From the NCBI RefSeq assembly GCF_905147365.1, contig NC_056419.1, positions 3,231,501-3,295,500 on the forward strand: a stretch of 64,000 bases of DNA. The letters are read 5' to 3'. This document shows positions 1-9,650 of this stretch, piece by piece. The DNA comes from Aricia agestis (lineage: Eukaryota; Arthropoda; Insecta; Lepidoptera; Lycaenidae). Every line of letters begins with the position of its first letter. The stretch's first letter is position 1. A program made the position numbers and the translations under genes. The notes below the pieces were generated by a model that saw only the letters and a list, made by a program, of their open reading frames with translations, was not told the origin of the DNA and did not search any database.

Positions 1-155
1 AATCTAAGTCCATCCTTACTTTTGAGCAAGGACAGTGTTGAAATAGAAATTTTAAAATTAAATTTTCAACTGCATATAACTTTTGAGAACACTTCACAAA
101 CAGTTATGCTAACTCGAGCCGTACTGCATTCTTGCGTTGGCATTTTTTAGTTATA

Positions 156-262
156 CAGGGTGTAACAAAAATAAGTGATAATACTTTAGGATGTGTACGT
201 GTTCTTTGTAGAGAGTTCACTGTGAAAGTAGCAGCGCTGAAAGATGAAAACTTTTTTTTCAC
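156..262 (+). mobile_element. M4 MITE, left arm plus divergent interior (partial)
   Basis: The copy starts CAGGGTGTAACAAAAATAAG after a TA dinucleotide and runs into the segment GAAAGTAGCAGCGCTGAAAG. This matches the left arm of the complete M4 hairpin at 47347-47535. The matching right arm is absent; the sequence continues into unrelated DNA with a small inverted repeat around TTTGTATGG. Short reading frames here are by-products of the repeat. Confidence 0.75.
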
Positions 263-462
263 TTTTGTATGGGCAAGGGCCCGAGTGTCACGAATTTGTC
301 CATACAAAACTGTATATTCAAATCGATCACTTCCACAACCCTTCTGCACGTAGCATTTTCAACATGGCCGTCACTTCAAAATGGCGCTTTTTAAAGTTGC
401 CCGTAAGTTTTTTGCGCCAAAATTATAAAAAAATAATAATACTTCTCCGCCAAAATAATACT

Positions 463-572
463 TCTCCGGGATAAAATCCTTTGTGCTTTTCCAGGACTCA
501 AAGTATCGATACTCAAAATACAAAATTATTTCAGCGGTTTAAGGTTACAGGCAGATAGACAGACAATACGAA
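463..572 (-). mobile_element. H1 Helitron-like fragment
   Basis: The segment matches the interior of family H1 in reverse: CCGGGATAAAA, then GACTCAAAGTAT, then CAGCGGTTT, then a degenerate AGACAGACA tract. Both termini are missing. Fuller H1 copies are at 26900-27085 and 62086-62282. Confidence 0.6.
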
Positions 573-685
573 ACTTGTCTGTTTGACAGACAAAGTTTCT
601 GAATTATGATTTATATCATTAGCATATTTTGTTTTTAACATTACATTTTTAACACGTCCATCGTGGGTATCGCAGACACTTATTA

Positions 686-1012
686 TCTATATATTAATAC
701 GTGAGCCAAAAACTTTGTATCCCTTTTGACGAAAAATGGGGAAACGTAGGTGAATGAAATTTTGCACAGTTATAGTTTATATGGTGAAGGAGTGCATCGA
801 GCTAATATTATTTTGAAATTATGCTTTTATCATAAAAAAAATAACAAATAAAACATTACACACACTAGGAAATATTACAGATTTTTGAGTGACAAGCCTA
901 TACATGCGAATTATACTCTTTTATTTATGGTTGAAGTCTGTTGACAACAAGGTGACAAATCTAAACCCATTGAAAAACTAAACCAATTGAAAATGGGTTT
1001 AGTTTTTTTTTT
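686..1012 (+). mobile_element. H10 Helitron-like element
   Basis: It begins A|TCTATATATTAATACGTGAG, a typical Helitron 5' context (A, then TC). The interior (ACTTTGTATCCC, then GAAATTTTGCACAGTTATAG, then ATATTACAGATTTTTGAGTG) resembles a repeat I recall as widespread in Lepidoptera. It closes with a small hairpin, AAACCCATT...AATGGGTTT. I could not fix the 3' boundary; another element starts at 1031. Confidence 0.5.
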
Positions 1013-1030
1013 ATTGAATCTTATATACTA

Positions 1031-1141
1031 CTAGCTGGTGCCCGCGACTTCGTCCGCGTCAGCATAGTAGATCTCGTCCCAAATCAAATGAAACTCGAAA
1101 ACCGTAGTTTAGTGTAGTTTTTAACTTTGTTCTTAAATTAA
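1031..1141 (-). mobile_element. H2 Helitron 3'-end fragment
   Basis: On the minus strand this is the terminal ~110 bp of family H2. It reads A|CTAGCTGGTGCCCGCGACTT, then CGTCCGCG, and continues through AAATCAAATGAAACTCGAAA as in the complete copy at 49587-50187. A bulged stem around GACGAAGTC lies just inside the CTAG end, as expected of a Helitron 3' terminus. The rest is replaced by the foldback at 1142-1517. Confidence 0.7.
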
Positions 1142-1517
1142 AAAAAAATTAAAACCGACTTCCAAGGTAAAAACAATAATAACATCCTTATAATATGAAC
1201 TAAAAAGTATTTAAATAATTTTTCCTATCTAATAGTGCCTTTTTCCGAATTCGGCTAAAACTCTACTATTTCTGTACTCAATCTTCATCATTTTGAAGTC
1301 GGTACCAGATAGCTGAATCTTCAGTCTGCCAGAATATTTGAAACTTTTGGAACTGGTACCGACTTCAAAATTATGAAGATTGAGTACAGAAATAGTAGAG
1401 TTTTAGCCGAATTCCGTAAAAGGCACTATTAGATAGGAAAAATTATTTAATACTTTTTAGTTCATATTATAAGGATGTTATTATTGTTTTTACCTTGGAA
1501 GTCGGTTTTAATTTTTT
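1142..1517. mobile_element. Foldback element with ~165-bp arms
   Basis: The arm at 1142-1307 is repeated in inverted orientation at 1354-1517 with few differences, leaving a ~46-bp loop. The outer ends read AATTAAAACCGACTTCCAAG and its complement; the inner ends read GAAGTCGGTACCA. The ACCGACTTCC terminus recurs at 4400-4425, 30650-30670 and near 43040, so it is probably the end of a mobile family. No coding sequence is present. Confidence 0.75.
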
Positions 1518-1695
1518 GTTAAAAATAATAATTTCACTCTTTTTAGTTACCTAGTAAACTATCGCGTACTACACGTAGAATAATTAATGCAATATATTAT
1601 TCTACGTATCTCATTACAAGCTCACTGGTGAGCGAGACAAATAGAATAACAATAGATTTCCAAGAATCCACGGTCGAAGGATTAATAGGAGTATA

Positions 1696-1741
1696 ATCAG
1701 TAAAACCGTTTCGGAGGAGTAAGGACACGAGAATTTTAAAT
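1696..1741 (-). mobile_element. H4 Helitron fragment
   Basis: AATCAGTAAAACCGTTTCGG followed by AGGAGTAAGGACACGAGAAT matches the reversed 5' part of family H4 (for example 24120-24202) with an internal deletion. The rest of 1518-1860 shows nothing I recognise apart from a weak inverted repeat around ACGTAGAATAAT. Confidence 0.55.
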
Positions 1742-2116
1742 AATTTATGAAGAAGATGTACTTATTTATTGTATTAAATATTAATATCATAAGGCACTTA
1801 TTTAAAGGGGCAGTTGTAAATTGCATTTTTGGTAAGTTATAATTATAAATAGCACGTGTAATAACTAGTTTAGCAGTTAAAACTAAGCAGTAAAGTAAAC
1901 AAAAATGAGTTGTAAAAAATAATGAAATGGATCATTGAAAACATTATTGAACAGTAAAATAATTTAAATGAGCGGTAAAAATTAATGAGTGAGTGGTTAC
2001 GGAATTTGTCAGTAAGAAATCTCATTCTAAGCAGTTTTTTAAACAATGAGGTGGTAAAATATAATAAAATCTACTTCTCGCCCGAACGTCGAACGTCGAA
2101 CTCGCCCATGGAGGGG

Positions 2117-2213
2117 TAGATGCATTTCTAAATTTGTATGGATTTGACAGATTTCAATTGCGTCAGACGTATTGCGAATCTGTCAAATCCATACAAATTT
2201 AGAAATGCATCTA
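2117..2213. mobile_element. Short TA-flanked inverted-repeat MITE
   Basis: Arms TAGATGCATTTCTAAATTTG...GGATTTGACAGATT (2117-2155) and the exact complement (2176-2213) enclose about 20 bp. The ends sit at TA dinucleotides, compatible with a TA target duplication (Tc1/mariner-like). The motif ATGGATTTGACA is shared in style with the MITE at 21327-21461. Confidence 0.65.
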
Positions 2214-2315
2214 CGCGTCGCGTTGCGATCTGAATCAACCCTAAGACGGTCGCCGGCTGCTGCCGCAGCACGCTCGCTGCGCTCGCTCGGCTCCCTCTGT
2301 GTTGTGGTCTAAGTT

Positions 2316-2330
2316 CTAACCTAACCTAAC
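2316..2330 (+). repeat. Telomere-like CTAAC tract (three units)
   Basis: Three perfect copies of CTAAC equal the insect telomere repeat TTAGG read on the other strand. The tract is too short to be telomeric and lies inside the composite repeat at 1860-2660, so it is probably part of a dispersed element. Confidence 0.6.
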
Positions 2331-2930
2331 CTACTCTTGGACTTTCTGGATTGTGTTTGTTTTTGTTTTGGCGGGCGGCTGCGCCCTCCAAACCCCTCCT
2401 TTAGTGGCGCTACGGTATCCGTGGTTAAGTAGGCCTTCTGTTAAGTCGTTATCGAACCGCTCATTCCATCATTTTCATCTCTCATTCAGTTATTGGACTG
2501 CTCAATTATTTTTTTATCACTGTCCATGTTTTACAGTCACAATAATTAATCAACCACCATAAAATTAAATAACTGCTCAATATTTTTTTAAAACTGATCA
2601 TAATAACATCTCAAATATTTAAATGACCGCTCAAAAAATTAGTTCCCATATTATAATAAACGTCATTATCCTAAAACGTATATAAACTAAGTACATAATA
2701 GAACAAAAGTTCTGATAAAATTTTAATAGTCTAATTCAGCAACTCCACAGAACAACAACAACTTTGTACAAGCTACTCTAACTTAACGAAATTATAAATA
2801 GTTTCTTTTAAATACATTAACTTATAAGTAGGGAATTATATCGTAAAAGAAACACAAGCACGAATATTTGTTCGTAATTTATTTATTTGACAACTACTTT
2901 GCACTTACTCCCTAGCACTTGTAAGTTGTA

Positions 2931-3137
2931 TGACTCGAGCGATCTTTACACGAAATATTTCGAGTGTTTTGAGAATACACAAACTATTAGCAACAAATTA
3001 TATCGTGCAGGAAACCGGTCTTGAACGCTTCAACTTCCAAGCGGCTACATGTGGTGTACGAATTTGGACATCTATAACCGGTCCCACTCGTTCGACTCGA
3101 GCGATCTTTGCACGAATGTTTTGAGAATACACAAACT
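2931..3137 (+). repeat. Direct duplication of a ~45-bp segment
   Basis: GACTCGAGCGATCTTTACAC near 2932 recurs as GACTCGAGCGATCTTTGCAC at 3093. Each is followed by a shared GTTTTGAGAATACACAAACT. The copies lie about 160 bp apart. No element identity is assigned. Confidence 0.65.
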
Positions 3138-3220
3138 GTGTTACGCTCGTAAAAATCTCATAATTCGGTATTTTATTCGAAGATGAACTTTTCTCACATC
3201 CTGAGAATTGTGCCCCAGGT

Positions 3221-3325
3221 GCGCGTGATCTATCATCTATGGCGCGGGCGGTTGCATACTAAGGTATATATATACTATCTCGATGACCGGCCGCTGCGGC
3301 TCGGTCGCTAGTGCGCGCCCGGCCC
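3221..3325 (+). mobile_element. M7 GC-rich MITE, right-end fragment
   Basis: TGCGCGTGATCTATC, then CATACTAAGGTAT, ATCTCGATG and GCTAGTGCGCGCCCGG follow the right half of the complete M7 at 56303-56489 in the same order. The left end is missing, and the right end runs into extra CCGCGCCGCCGCG sequence. Confidence 0.65.
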
Positions 3326-3510
3326 CGCGCCGCCGCGCCGCTCGCTTGACAGATGAAGCGAGACCACAGGCGAGACGGCAAACAGTTATTCTACTAATGA
3401 ACACTAAATGCAATGCATAAGATTGAAATTAGGTTGTTTTCCAGAATAGTAGGTAAATAATATCTCGGCGATTTCGCGCCGTTTGTATAACTTTGTATGG
3501 AAGTGAGATA

Positions 3511-3839
3511 TTTTTTTTTATGAAATAAGGGGGCAAATGAGCAAACGGGTCACCTGATGGAAAGCAACTTCCGTCGCCCATGGACACTCGCAGCATCAGA
3601 AGAGCTGCAAGTGCGTTGCCGGTCTTTTAAGAGGGAACAGGGTAATAGGGGTAAGGATGGGAAGGGAAAGGAATAGGGGAGGGTAGGGAAGGGAATAGGG
3701 TAGGGGATTGGGCCTCCAGTAAACTCACTCACTCGGCGAAACACAGCGCAAGCGCTGTTTCACGCCGGTTTTCTGTGAGAACGTGGTATTTCTCCGGTCG
3801 AGCCGGCCCATTCGTGCCGAAGCATGGCTCTCCCACGTA
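3511..3839 (-). mobile_element. SX interspersed element, near full length
   Basis: On the minus strand it starts near TACGTGGGAGAGCCATGCTT and ends CCTTATTTCATAAAAAAAAA. Order of parts: a GC-rich head with GGCCGGCTCGACCGGAG; a hairpin-forming ACAGCGCTTGCGCTGTG; a variable pyrimidine tract of TACCCTATTCCC type; a conserved tail (GGCCGGCAACGCAC, GCTCTTCTGATGCTG, CAGGTGACCCGTTTGCTCG); and poly(A). Poly(A), uniform length and dispersion suggest copying by non-LTR machinery. The family is common in Lepidoptera. I cannot show a Pol III promoter. Confidence 0.85.
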
Positions 3840-3982
3840 TATCCCTCGGAGACATGCATGTACTTACTTGTATTATCGAAGCAGCTTACTTCTCAAAGTA
3901 ATGTCAAATGTGTGCCTTACGCTCTGGAGTTAAGGCTGAATTTGTTATGTTTGACATTGGTGACCCTGACGTGGTAATAATA

Positions 3983-4425
3983 AGATGATGATGATGATGA
4001 TGAATGTAATTTGCATAGTAGCATATGCTTTCAGTTCTTAAAACATCGCCTAAGCCCGCGAACTTGTATTTATAAGGAATCCAGAGTTCTCTTAGTATCT
4101 TCGGAACCATAGTATACCTCGGTGCAAAATCTTGCGTTTTGGTAGCATATGCTTAGGATGCTTCTCATAAAACCAAAATCACCATATGTTTCCATATAAA
4201 TTTCGAGGAGTTCCCTCGATTACTCATGGATCCCATCATCAAGTCACCTCTTTTGTGAACATGGTACCAAATTGGAGTAAAACCTAATACAACAAAACAA
4301 AAATTTCGAAAATCGGTTCACAAACGGCGGAGTAATCGTTGAACATACACAAATAAAAATAAAAAAATATCCACAGCCGAACATATAACCTCCTCCTTTT
4401 TGGAAGTCGGTTAAAAAGGAGAAAT
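3983..4425 (+). repeat. Dispersed element with (GAT)n start and AAGTCGGTT end
   Basis: A GATGATGATGATGATGATGA microsatellite leads into AGAGTTCTCTTAGTATCTTC, CTCGGTGCAAAATCTTG, CATGGATCCCATCATCAAG and AAAATCGGTTCACAAACGGC, ending CTTTTTGGAAGTCGGTT. I recognise this order as a common lepidopteran repeat but cannot assign a class. The AAGTCGGTT end also occurs at 43040 and, reversed, at 1156 and 30655. Confidence 0.5.
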
Positions 4426-4467
4426 ATGTCTCCGCGACATCGTTTTGTTGAAAGAAAAAAAATTGGA

Positions 4468-4495
4468 GGGGGGGGGGGGGTTTGGGGGGCGCAGC
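4468..4495 (+). repeat. G13 run followed by G6/C7 inverted repeat
   Basis: Thirteen consecutive G (4468-4480), TTT, then GGGGGGCGCAGCCCCCCC. The second part is a perfect short hairpin, and the first run could form a G-quadruplex. It lies exactly where the H2 copy to its right has lost its CTAG end, so it may mark a recombination or replication-slippage junction. Confidence 0.7.
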
Positions 4496-5037
4496 CCCCC
4501 CAAATCAAATGAAACTCGAAAACCGGAGCCAACCCCAAGAAACGACCGGTGCCGAAGCTCGCTGCATATAAATCAAACAACACTCTAAATCTGTATAGAA
4601 AAGATAGATAAAAGCTCATAGCAAGGCAAGGAGTGGAGATAGAGACAAAGTGTAAATGGGAAATTTGTAGAAAATTATATGATCTTTCATTACGTACCGA
4701 ACTTTTTTTCTCTACAACGCACAGTTTTAGTGATATGACCAAAAAACGAAAAATATTGAAACTTGAGCCCCTCCCCCCCACCCAATAAAATATAGCCTAT
4801 GTGTTGACGCGACCTCTAAGTAATATTCGTGCAAAATTTTAAGTAAATCCATCCAGTACTTTCTGAGTTTATCCCGGATATACATACAGACAAACAGACA
4901 ATCAGACAAACAGACAAAAATTCTAAAAACTGTATTTTTGGCTTCCATATCGATTGTAGATCACGTTCCAAGTATTATTTTTCAAAAATATTCAATGTAC
5001 AGAATTGAGTTTCCTACGATTTTATTATATGTATAGA
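4495..5037 (-). mobile_element. H2 Helitron-like element, 3' end lost
   Basis: It is the reverse of the complete H2 copy at 49587-50187. It starts inside at AAATCAAATGAAACTCGAAA, runs through AGCTCATAGCAAGGCAAGGA, ATTGAAACTTGAGCCCC and an ACAGACAAACAGAC tract, and ends TTTATTATATGTATAGA|T, which is TC preceded by A on the minus strand. The terminal 60 bp with CTAG are replaced by the G/C runs at 4468-4495. The longest reading frame of the window (4284-4781, minus) lies here and is a by-product. Confidence 0.7.
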
Positions 5038-5696
5038 TTAGACAATGCTTACACGACCAGTCTCAGATCAGCTGAGTCCCAGAGACAAGAGTTGAAAAAA
5101 ATATTATGATAAAGTCAGTATTTTTACAAAATATAGGTAGTAGTCCTAATGTCGTTGAAACTAAGGTCGAATTTCGACCATTGGGCGATCTCTAGTTTTA
5201 ATAGTTATGCGGCAGCCGGCTGCCGCTTGGGGATTGACGGGTCAAAGTGTGTCGTATCCGCAAATAAAAATCGAAACTGAATACAACAAAGAAAATACTC
5301 TGAGTAAAAATTTTTATTTATATTCCGTCGGACATTAATTATAATGAGTTTAAATCGGCCGGAACGCGTCCCTTTATGGTTCGTTATAAAGTTATATTAC
5401 AGCCTCCACAATGCTCCTTTTTACTGAACTTAAAAGTTTCAACAATTTCTGAACAAAAAGGCAAAGAAGTACAACTGAGTTCGCAAATTAGATTATGAAT
5501 TTCTTAGCTGTTCGAGAGAATAATTTTAATGCTAACTTAAATAATTATGATATTTAATAGACGCAGTAATGAAAGCGGTAAAATATTTAATTTTAACTAC
5601 CCTATTACTTAAAAAAATTAACTACATTGGGTGCATGTCTTTACTCGTATAACTATATAATTTTTTTGTCTGTCAAGTCATTATTCTAACATTATA
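5038..5696. other. Unassigned AT-rich DNA
   Basis: No gene or recognisable repeat. Two small perfect or near-perfect palindromes occur: GGTCGAATTTCGACC (5166-5180) and GCGGCAGCCGGCTGCCGC (5209-5226, perfect). Confidence 0.6.
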
Positions 5697-6087
5697 TCTG
5701 CGTTTCGCGCTTCGCCCGCGAATATTAGGATTAGGATAAAATTTAACGGAAACCGTACATATTCCCGCAAAGAATAGCATGTCTCTTTACGCAGTCCTCT
5801 CTATAGCTGTGCCAAATAACATAAAAATTTATCCAGTAGCTCGGAAGATAAGCCCGTTCAAAAAAATTTCCCCGTTTTTTTTTCACATTTTCCTTTGTTT
5901 CTTCGCTCCTATTAGTCCTAATATATACTATAAATAATACATGATAATATACAGCTTATAGCTTTCCTCAATAAATGGGCTATCTAACACTGAAATAATT
6001 TTTCAAATCGGACCAGTAGTTCTTGAGATTAGCGCGTTTAAACAAGCAAACAAACTCTTCCGCTTTATAATATTATAATAAGTATAG
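5697..6087 (-). mobile_element. H8 Helitron-like element
   Basis: On the plus strand it opens with a decayed 3' end (CTGCGTTTCGCGCTTCGCCC) and closes ATAATAAGTATAGA, the reverse of a TCTATACTTAT start. The interior motifs AATGGGCTATCTAACACTGA, AAATCGGACCAGTAGTTC and GAGATTAGCGCG are diagnostic of a repeat I know to be frequent in Lepidoptera. No coding capacity. Confidence 0.6.
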
Positions 6088-6094
6088 AAGTATA

Positions 6095-6297
6095 TCTTAT
6101 ATCTTTAAGCGAGAAATTCTTGTATAATATAAAAATATATAATTGGAATCTCGAAATAGGCTTCAATGATTTTCATGAAATTGAGTATATAGGGGGTTTC
6201 GGGGGCGATAAATCGATCTAGCTAGGAATCATTTTTAGAAAATGTCATTTCATTCGTGTTTTATCGAATACCGAGCAAAGCTCGGTCAAATAGCTAG
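6095..6297 (+). mobile_element. H3 Helitron-like element, complete
   Basis: It starts A|TCTTATATCTTTAAGCGAGA and ends in hairpin ACCGAG-CAAAG-CTCGGT (6270-6286), then CAAATAGCTAG|T. The perfect 6-bp stem 7 nt before the CTAG tetranucleotide, with A and T as flanking bases, is the textbook structure of a non-autonomous Helitron. The 203-bp interior is non-coding. A reverse-oriented copy is at 41188-41395. Confidence 0.8.
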
Positions 6298-6298
6298 T

Positions 6299-7016
6299 AT
6301 TATATTAAGGACAAAACACTTCATAAGGAAAACGCCTTTATACACAGTATAAAGGGCGTTGACCCACCATACATTCCCACTTCTGTATCTCCGATGTCGC
6401 CAAGATCGACATACACAGTGGAAATCTTTATATTTTCTTTTACTTGTATCCTTTGTAGTATAAAATGTGCCTACTTCAGACAAACCACGCATCACAAAAG
6501 GAAAACAAACCAGTATATTTTCGCTAAGCAACAGGTAAATTTTGACACACAAGTTATAAAATGCCGAGTCTATTTTGTTAATTAAAGTAAAGTATAATCA
6601 AAATAACAAGGCACAGAACTTTGACACTTTTATAATATAAAGAGGGGCCTCGATTCTCCGTTTTAACTTTAGAATATTAAAAACAAACGAACCCTTTGTT
6701 CTAATTTCAAACGTGACGACCGGAAGGGCCCAATGTGTCAAACAAAACTTCACAACTTTTATCACGAGTTCGTAGATACGCTGAAACGAGGACATGAGTG
6801 GATAAAGTTGGTTTAAATTAACATTTTACAACATACGAGCAATTACTACTTTTTCCCTTTTAATTCGAACTTATTACCTACTTAATCAACTAGCTAATAT
6901 ATCTATGTATACGTAGAATCCATATTTTTTCTATTTTAAATGATTTTCTCGATCCTAAAGCATCCATTTATGACAAAAAACTACAGTTTTCAAATTATTA
7001 GTTACCCATTTCATTT
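6299..7016. other. Unassigned AT-rich DNA
   Basis: No gene, repeat or strong inverted repeat recognised. Short open frames on both strands look random. Confidence 0.5.
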
Positions 7017-7256
7017 ACATGTATTAAGTTGATAAGTAGTTTAAAACTAAATTTTAACTTAATTTTAAGTTATTTATTGCATGTAAACACAAAATTTAGT
7101 AGCAAGTTAAAATTTAGTTAAGTACTAAACAAGGAAATTAGAAATTTGACTATTTTCTATTATGTTGGCAGGCGGGGCTTGTCACTTGACACATTTCGGG
7201 CAGGCACTTCAAATTAAGTTAAAATTTAAATACTACTTATCTACTTAATACGTGTA
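7017..7256. mobile_element. Foldback/MITE with ~45-55 bp arms
   Basis: The left arm (GTATTAAGTTGATAAGTAGT, TAAATTTTAACTTAA) is mirrored by the right arm (AAGTTAAAATTTAAATACTA, CTTATCTACTTAATACGTGT). About 140 bp separate them and include GGCAGGCGGGGCTTGTC. Arms differ at several positions, so this is an older copy. No clear target duplication. Confidence 0.6.
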
Positions 7257-7420
7257 AACCAGCCATTACTCATGCCTTTAAACATGTGAAGTACGCGAAA
7301 GCAATTTCAAATAAAACAGAAGGGGTAATATAACGTTATTATTCCAGAACGACTCAGCTAAATTGTAACGAGAATAATGTTTAAATTTTCTGCAATAAGT
7401 ATAACATGATATTATTTATA

Positions 7421-7747
7421 TACGTGGGAGAGCCATGCTTCGGCACGAATGGGCCGGCGGCCGGAGAAATACCACGTTCTCACAGAAAACCGGCGTGAAA
7501 CAGCGCTCACGCTGTGTTTCGCCGAGTGAGTGAGTTTACCGGAGGCCCAATCCCCTACCCTATTCCCTTCTCTACCCTCCATATTCCCTTCCCTTCCCTA
7601 CCCTCCCCAATTACCCTATTCCCTCTTAAAAGGCCGGCAACGCACTTGCAGCTCTTCTGATGCTGCGAGTGTCCATGGGCGACGGAAGTTGCTTTCCATC
7701 AGGTGACCCGTTTGCTCGTTTGCCCCCTTATTTCATAAAAAAAAAAA
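7421..7747 (+). mobile_element. SX interspersed element, full length
   Basis: Complete from TACGTGGGAGAGCCATGCTT to TTATTTCATAAA plus poly(A). The pyrimidine tract here contains CCCTTCTCTACCCTCC and CCTTCCCTACCCTCCCC. The tail is intact. Confidence 0.87.
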
Positions 7748-8824
7748 CATGAGTTTGTTTCCTACTAAATGTTGCCTGTTTTACTTGACGAATTTAGACA
7801 CTAAGTTGTGCCTACATTCGTTAAAACGCAAGAACCGTAAATTTTTCGGTACAAAAACTATTATAAATTCGAGTATTCTAGAGACTTCAAAACTATCCGT
7901 AGTAAATATATTAGTTTTAAGTTTTAACCGATTTAAGAATTTAAAGGAGTAGTAAAGTTTTGAAATCTTTTTTATTATGATGTTGAGTGTAGGTAAAAGG
8001 TAGAGGTATGTCAAATCAGGATAGGGTAGAATTCGTCAGCACTTATCATAACTTCAAAAATCTACATTTTATTTAAATTTTAACAAAATTAAGATTTAAC
8101 AAATTCCTGGACTTAGTATAATCACAATAGACATAACTACCAGTAGTTCGACTGCAAAGAAACGGACAGGTTTCAATATCTGTCAAATTCGTCGGGTTTC
8201 ACTAGGATTATGAATGGAATGTGCCTCGCGCTGGACCATAATTTATTTTTAAATATTTAAAATAAAGATTTCAAAATTGGATTCTGACAATTTTAATCGC
8301 ATGTGCCAAAACACAAACAACAATATGACCAAAGAACACGTCCAGCGAATATGTCATAGTTTTAAATTCGTAGGTAACAAGTTAACAACCCTAGCGCCGA
8401 TTTTCGTCATAATACGTCAAATTTAAAAATTTCAACATCAGTTCTAAGTCGGCATACTCTATAATTCTGTCTACTCTGGTATAATCCAAATAACGAATAT
8501 GAAATGTCAAAATAAGTATGAAAATGCCACATCTCGACACCGTAAAGATGCGTATATTTAGAATAAGCTGTTCTAAAACTATACAAAAGCCAATATTATT
8601 ATTTAACTAACAAACAGACAAACGTTTCGGTTTGAACTAAACAATAAAGCTTCTTACAAACATTAATAGAAACACCCACGACTTACGTCAAACTTGTAAA
8701 GACGAGTGTTCACTGACGTGTTGTGATATTGTCAACAATACCGCTATGAAACAGAATTTCTATCGCGTTTGCTAGTCAAAAATGTTTAGAATTAAATAGA
8801 CGTTATAAAGTAAGTATTTAAAAA
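7748..8824. other. Unassigned AT-rich DNA
   Basis: About 1.1 kb with no gene or element I recognise. Overlapping open frames of 67 and 77 codons on opposite strands (7749-8014) share no features with known proteins. Confidence 0.5.
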
Positions 8825-8980
8825 TAAATTGATTCATGGGCATAAGTTGGACCTACGTAATTTGGTCGTGTTACATCAAGTCCAGTTAAAGTTAACATTG
8901 AATTGACATAACCCAACCAAATGATACATCATTTGGAACTACGGGTTTGCCATCTGCCTAAAGATCAATTTCATCGATAC
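8825..8980. mobile_element. M3 MITE, diverged copy
   Basis: It retains the M3 outline: ATTGATTCATGGGCA, then GGACCTACGTAATTTGGTCG at the left, and GCCATCTGCCTAAAGATCAA at the right. About 80 bp in the middle differ from other copies. The right end reads TTTCATCGATAC, so the GTAC border seen in better copies is not preserved. Confidence 0.65.
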
Positions 8981-9195
8981 ATAATTTTTTTGCGATTCAA
9001 ATAAATATGCATAGGTTAGAAGTTACCCTGGCTTTTAAGTTTAGTGGATGTTCGGACCTTTTTCGTCCAATACGGATTGACGGGTAGTATGTGCTCTGGA
9101 TTGACTATAAGTTTAAAGGTCCTTAACTAAACTGCAGGTAATTTTAGTAAGTATCTCAGTAATATTAACAAGGAATCTCATATTTTATTTCCTTT

Positions 9196-9385
9196 AACCA
9201 GGGCGAGCGAAGCAAGCTCTGGTACACCCCATAACCTGCACATTTTTTGGTACAACAACGGAAAAACTATCACGCCTATTGATTTGTGATTTAACATAGT
9301 AATTTTTATTGATATGTAGATGTGTTATCACGAATCAGTCAAGGTGTAACGCCGCGAGCCCTCACAAAGCTCGGCTTTTAGCTAG
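9196..9385 (+). mobile_element. H6 Helitron-like element
   Basis: The 3' end is clear: hairpin CGAGC-CCTCACAAA-GCTCG (9355-9373), then GCTTTTAGCTAG|T. The interior includes CACAAATCAATAGGCGTGAT read in reverse and a segment ending AGATGTGTTATCACG, shared with copies at 29849 and 48136. The 5' boundary is uncertain; GGGCGAGCGAAGCAAGCTC marks the left side. Confidence 0.65.
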
Positions 9386-9650
9386 TATTATTTTTACCTT
9401 GCGAAAAGAGGTGATGGAATAAGTTGGACCTCTAAAGTAGAATAGTTCATATTATATTATTATTGTGTCTATATACTCCTTTACATTCACAAGTTCGTGT
9501 GTACACAATAGTGACATTTAACTTAATAAATACATACGTTTTGTAAATAGCCCTTTTGTGTAAGTAGTGGATATAAATTATTCATGTAATTTAGATTCAT
9601 TTGAAAATTAACTGAACTAACATTAGCTGCTAATATTATTTTTGTCATAC

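Larger units (their letters stand above)
1860..2660. repeat. Composite region with degenerate inverted sub-repeats around a GC-rich core
   Basis: The left flank (about 1870-2060) carries many loose motifs of the type GAGCGGTAAAA or AACAGTAAAATAA. The right flank (about 2440-2650) carries their complements, such as CCGCTCA and ACTGCTCAAT. Between them lie a small MITE (2117-2213), a GC-rich stretch (2250-2310, GCTCGCTGCGCTCGCTCGG), a CTAAC tract, and GGGCGGCTGCGCCCTCC. The layout suggests one large, decayed foldback transposon of about 800 bp, but I cannot define exact ends. Confidence 0.45.

Noticed and set aside
2316..2330. Telomere
   Set aside because: Only three CTAAC units, internal to a composite repeat and far from a sequence end.
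3550..3744. Recurrent peptide (FRRVSEFTGGPIPYPIP ... CSSSDAASVHGRRKLLSIR) in many SX copies
   Set aside because: The frame survives because the purine/pyrimidine tract has no stop in any frame and its length is a multiple of three in about a third of copies. Other copies break the frame, and start codons differ. This is chance, not a conserved SX protein.
4284..4781. Longest open frame in the window (165 codons, minus strand)
   Set aside because: It lies across the G-run, the AAGTCGGTT repeat and the H2 Helitron copy. Its translation follows repeat sequence with homopolymer stretches (runs of proline from the C/G run) and no domain. The complete H2 copy at 49587 does not keep this frame.
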